A stretch of DNA of 64,000 nt from Ichthyophonus hoferi (Eukaryota > Opisthokonta > Ichthyosporea > Ichthyophonida > Ichthyophonidae): positions 110,972 to 174,971 of the forward strand of contig NAOQ01000010.1 of assembly GCA_002751075.1 (NCBI GenBank), in the 5' to 3' direction. Made by a program: the position numbers and the translations under genes. Positions 61,100-64,000 of this stretch are shown piece after piece (the first letter of the stretch is position 1; every line of letters starts with the position of its first letter). The notes beneath the pieces are model-generated. The model was not told the DNA's origin. It ran no database searches and saw nothing but the letters and a program-made list of their open reading frames with translations.

Positions 61100-63601
61100 C
61101 CCATCTCGATAAGGTTATACCAGTGTTTCCTTTATTTGAATGGCTCGTTAGCCTTAATGTAAGTACCTGCAAACTGTGCATCGACAAATAAATTTAAACT
61201 ACATGTTCATTTGGAGTTAATGGTTTTGTAACATAAAGGAATGAGCTCTAACGAAAAAGAAATTGAATGCTTTGGTTCTAACACTATCATTTTAATTGCT
61301 CTTGGTACTCTGAAATTGTAATAGATTTTAGGATCGCTTACGATTGCGACTTCGATTAGAAATTCTGGTCGTAACACCCTTTGTGTATGTATGTGGTGCA
61401 TGGCAGGCGGGAAGAACTAAAGGTTATGTATACTCATTAGTTTCTTGGCCTTCCTGTAGTTGGCAGGTGCCATGAATTTTGTCAAGGAATTAGGAGCCAC
61501 TTCTTCTGTGGGACAAAAGTTACTATCTACATTCTCGTTTTCTACGCAGTTTTGAACGTATCAATACCTTGCCTTAATGTGTCTTGTCCCTCTCAGAACA
61601 CAGCTTTGTTCTCTAAGTTTTATCGCCAACTGGTTGTCCGTATAGAGCTTCATACATCCTGTATTGATGCAGTTCAAAAGAGAATCTGTGTAAGAGATCT
61701 GTTGACAAGTGGTTGGCATTAACTATATACTCACTTTCAGTGGTGGAAAGGGCTGTGATATTCTGCTTCTTAGAAAGCCAATCGATGGGCCTTCCTGCCA
61801 AGTAAATTAGATATCCTGAAGTACTTCAGGATGTGCATGGGTCAGCTGCAAAGTTTGCATCAGAGAAAGTACTGAACAATAGTGGTGCCATCTCATATGT
61901 TATGCATTTTTCAGCTGTGGGTTTTGGATACCTTAGAATGTGTGTAGCCATTTCCTAGATGACCATTGTGGGCTCCCGGTGTATCAGGCGAGGAAGCTTA
62001 CTGGAAACCGACAATCAGGTCAGCTGGACTTGGCGATCGGTAGTAAGCATCCAATCAATGCTTGATAAGTGGTGACGTCATGAGCTTTCAATTCCTTATT
62101 GATATGCTGCAATGCATGCTATTTGCTGAGTTGTTGCAGCCATACTTACAAATTCACTCTCTGCTGATGAGAGAGTACGAATTGATTTCTTCTGGGAGTT
62201 TCAATCTAGTAAGCCTTTGGCCAGGAAAATGCAGTAGTCCATGGTACTTTATGGATCATTGTATTCTTTTGATGAAAAAACTGCATCAGAATAGGTTACA
62301 AGGTGAATGGGTCTGGGCTTATACACTATTGTCTCGGATGGATAAATATTTAAGTATATTAGAGGTGTAAAAGCATCTCATAGTATTTCATATTGTACTT
62401 GGCAGAGTACCTAGCAAGAAAGGCTGCACTAAAAGTGACGTCTGGTCAACAGGATTTACTAATTCAGAATAGGCACCTGGTTAGAGGAGCATATATAGCT
62501 AAGCCGTTAGGTTTATGACTTGTGTCCTCATTATTCACTGACTGGATGTGCTTGGCAAGGAGAAGTATGTTTGTTGGTCGTCTGTCATGTTGTTGATAGC
62601 TCTTGACTAATTCATTGATATATCCCCATTGAGATAGTAGAATGCACCTTTCTGAATTATTACCGCTTGAGTAGCCAAGCAAGGAATTTGGGAATCCTGT
62701 GGACTTGGTGGCATGCTTCCTTAAAATATTGTTTATGAACCACTTCTAATCTTTGATATTTTCCAAACACATAAGTATATTGTCAACATAGATGCAGATG
62801 TACATGAGCCCTGTTTTTCCATATGACTTGTATAGACAGAGATCAGTTCCTAAAGGGTAGAATTGTAATGACTGTGGAAAAGCATCTAATACTCTGTTTC
62901 ACATTAGTCCAGAAGCATGAAGTCTGTAGAGACTTTGGCTCAGCTTACAAATATATCTTCGTTTGTCTGGCTCGATAAACCTTGGCAGTTGCTTTAGGTG
63001 CACTGGCATATCCAGGTAGCTATGTAAATATACTACCTTGATATCTAGTTATGTTAGATAATACCCTTGAGTTCCTGCTATACTTAGAAGAGTAACAGTT
63101 ATGAATGAGCATACTGGACTCGCAATATTGTGTTAATTCACGTTCTTCTGTTTTTGCAACCCCTGTTCTGCTAGGCATGCCTTGTGTATAATACTTTTTC
63201 TTTATCATCTTGTTTTTCAATGAAGCACCCATAGACTATGCAAGTCAGTAATTTATACAGGTGGCCACTCAACCAAGGTCCACGTGGGATAATTGTTGAG
63301 AATAGCAATTTCTGTTTCCATTGCATTTTGTTATGTATTCACATGGCATTTTGTTGTAGTCTGAGTAATCAGACTCTGCGTCCTGCTGTAAGGTAGATCT
63401 TTTGAATCTAGAACTCTTGTCATTCCCTGACTCCTTGGTTTTGTCCTGGTGCTCAGAGGCTAGGTTCTCCCCCTCTGAATCACTTGTAAACGCTACCCGC
63501 TGTTTCTTCTTATTCAAGTGCGGGGATCCTGACTTCTGGCTTGTCTTCTTCACACTGATGGCAACAACCGGCAGATTAACGTTCTTTGAATTGTTAGACA
63601 T
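61100..63601 (-). mobile_element. Ty1/copia retrotransposon fossil (linker, reverse transcriptase, RNase H)
   Basis: Minus-strand reading gives successive parts of copia pol. A 110-residue acidic, Ser/Lys-rich segment (63601-63269) fits the linker before reverse transcriptase. The reverse-transcriptase entry motif WTLVEW lies near 63260-63290, and the YVD-type catalytic region near 62780-62800. The RNase H segment SKKQNITALSTTESEY is at about 61720-61770, and the polyprotein end near 61450-61540 has a DSNF-type block and AKKLM. An LTR-like segment follows at 60998-61080. Gag, protease and integrase are not seen inside the window. It is broken, with at least half a dozen disruptions, and is clearly old; flanking limits are approximate. 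Confidence 0.85.
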
Positions 63602-64000
63602 ATTAACGCTTAATGATAACTTTATGTAAGATATTCAACTGAAATAAGAATTCAGACTCAGTCTGAGTATGCTGGTTATATAGTTGTGAAATCCGAGATC
63701 ATTTTATCTGACTATGTGCAGACCATGTGTATCCAATAGATGCTCTTACTTAATGGTTACCTAATATGTATTACTACCATATTGTCCAATGAGCCTTCTA
63801 TTATACCTTCTGGAATCTACTTTTTCTGACACTATTATCACCTAATATACTGTGACTCTAAGCCACTAATAAAAATTGTTTCACAACCAATGTATTATAA
63901 TGTTAACTTAATATTATAAGTTTCTAGATACTTTGAGGATAATTGCTAGATATACCTAAAGTAATTCTTATCCTAAACATTCTACAGTATTATACCCATC

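Larger units (their letters stand above)
60797..64000. other. Right-end region dominated by copia fossil
   Basis: No host exon beyond the one at 60622-60796 is supported. The copia fossil and its LTR-like 3' flank occupy about 60998-63601; 63602-64000 is AT-rich sequence in which I see nothing further. Confidence 0.55.

Noticed and set aside
61207-61401. 64-residue minus-strand frame beginning MHHIHTQR as a host exon
   Set aside because: It lies between the copia pol end and its LTR-like segment, so it is more likely element-derived sequence.

Overview
The window is AT-rich nuclear DNA (roughly one third G+C by eye) from an intron-rich eukaryote. I could build eight protein-coding genes exon by exon. 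Every intron used (about 65) is GT-AG, and reading phase is kept across every junction. The proteins resemble animal families (TRAP1, Derlin-1-like, synaptobrevin, S5a/Rpn10, an SDR of the RDH type, a SWSAP1-like ATPase). With about one gene per 7 kb and introns of about 80 to 1,350 bases, this suggests an early-branching animal or a unicellular relative such as an ichthyosporean; the species cannot be fixed from the sequence alone. Layout from left to right: 1-778 (-) N-terminal part of a retinol-dehydrogenase-like SDR, running off the left edge; 0.8-5.2 kb intergenic with a degraded Ty1/copia fossil; 5174-7338 (+) Derlin; 9502-16105 (-) an 11-exon amino acid/auxin permease (AAAP) transporter; 16.1-20.7 kb intergenic with an LTR-like fragment; 20684-25044 (-) an 8-exon gene joining a SWSAP1-like RecA-type ATPase to a C-terminal ASCH domain; 26242-38822 (+) the 25-exon mitochondrial HSP90 TRAP1, with a 598-base assembly gap in intron 9; 42345-47394 (+) succinyl-CoA ligase alpha subunit; 49706-55997 (+) proteasome ubiquitin receptor Rpn10/PSMD4 with three UIMs; 57803-59740 (-) a 101-residue synaptobrevin; 60622-60796 (-) an unidentified C-terminal coding exon; 61-63.6 kb (-) a second, larger copia fossil. 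The genes form no operon or pathway cluster. TRAP1 and succinyl-CoA ligase both act in the mitochondrial matrix, while Derlin and Rpn10 both serve ubiquitin-proteasome protein disposal (ER export and 26S recognition). TRAP1 and the SWSAP1-ASCH gene are divergent across 1.2 kb. The most interesting points are the SWSAP1-like/ASCH fusion, whose eight exons are phase-compatible throughout; a strong window-wide excess of the heptamer CCAATCA/TGATTGG, mostly in introns; a probable false gap in TRAP1 whose two flanks are the same sequence; and tiny terminal coding exons in three neighbouring genes.
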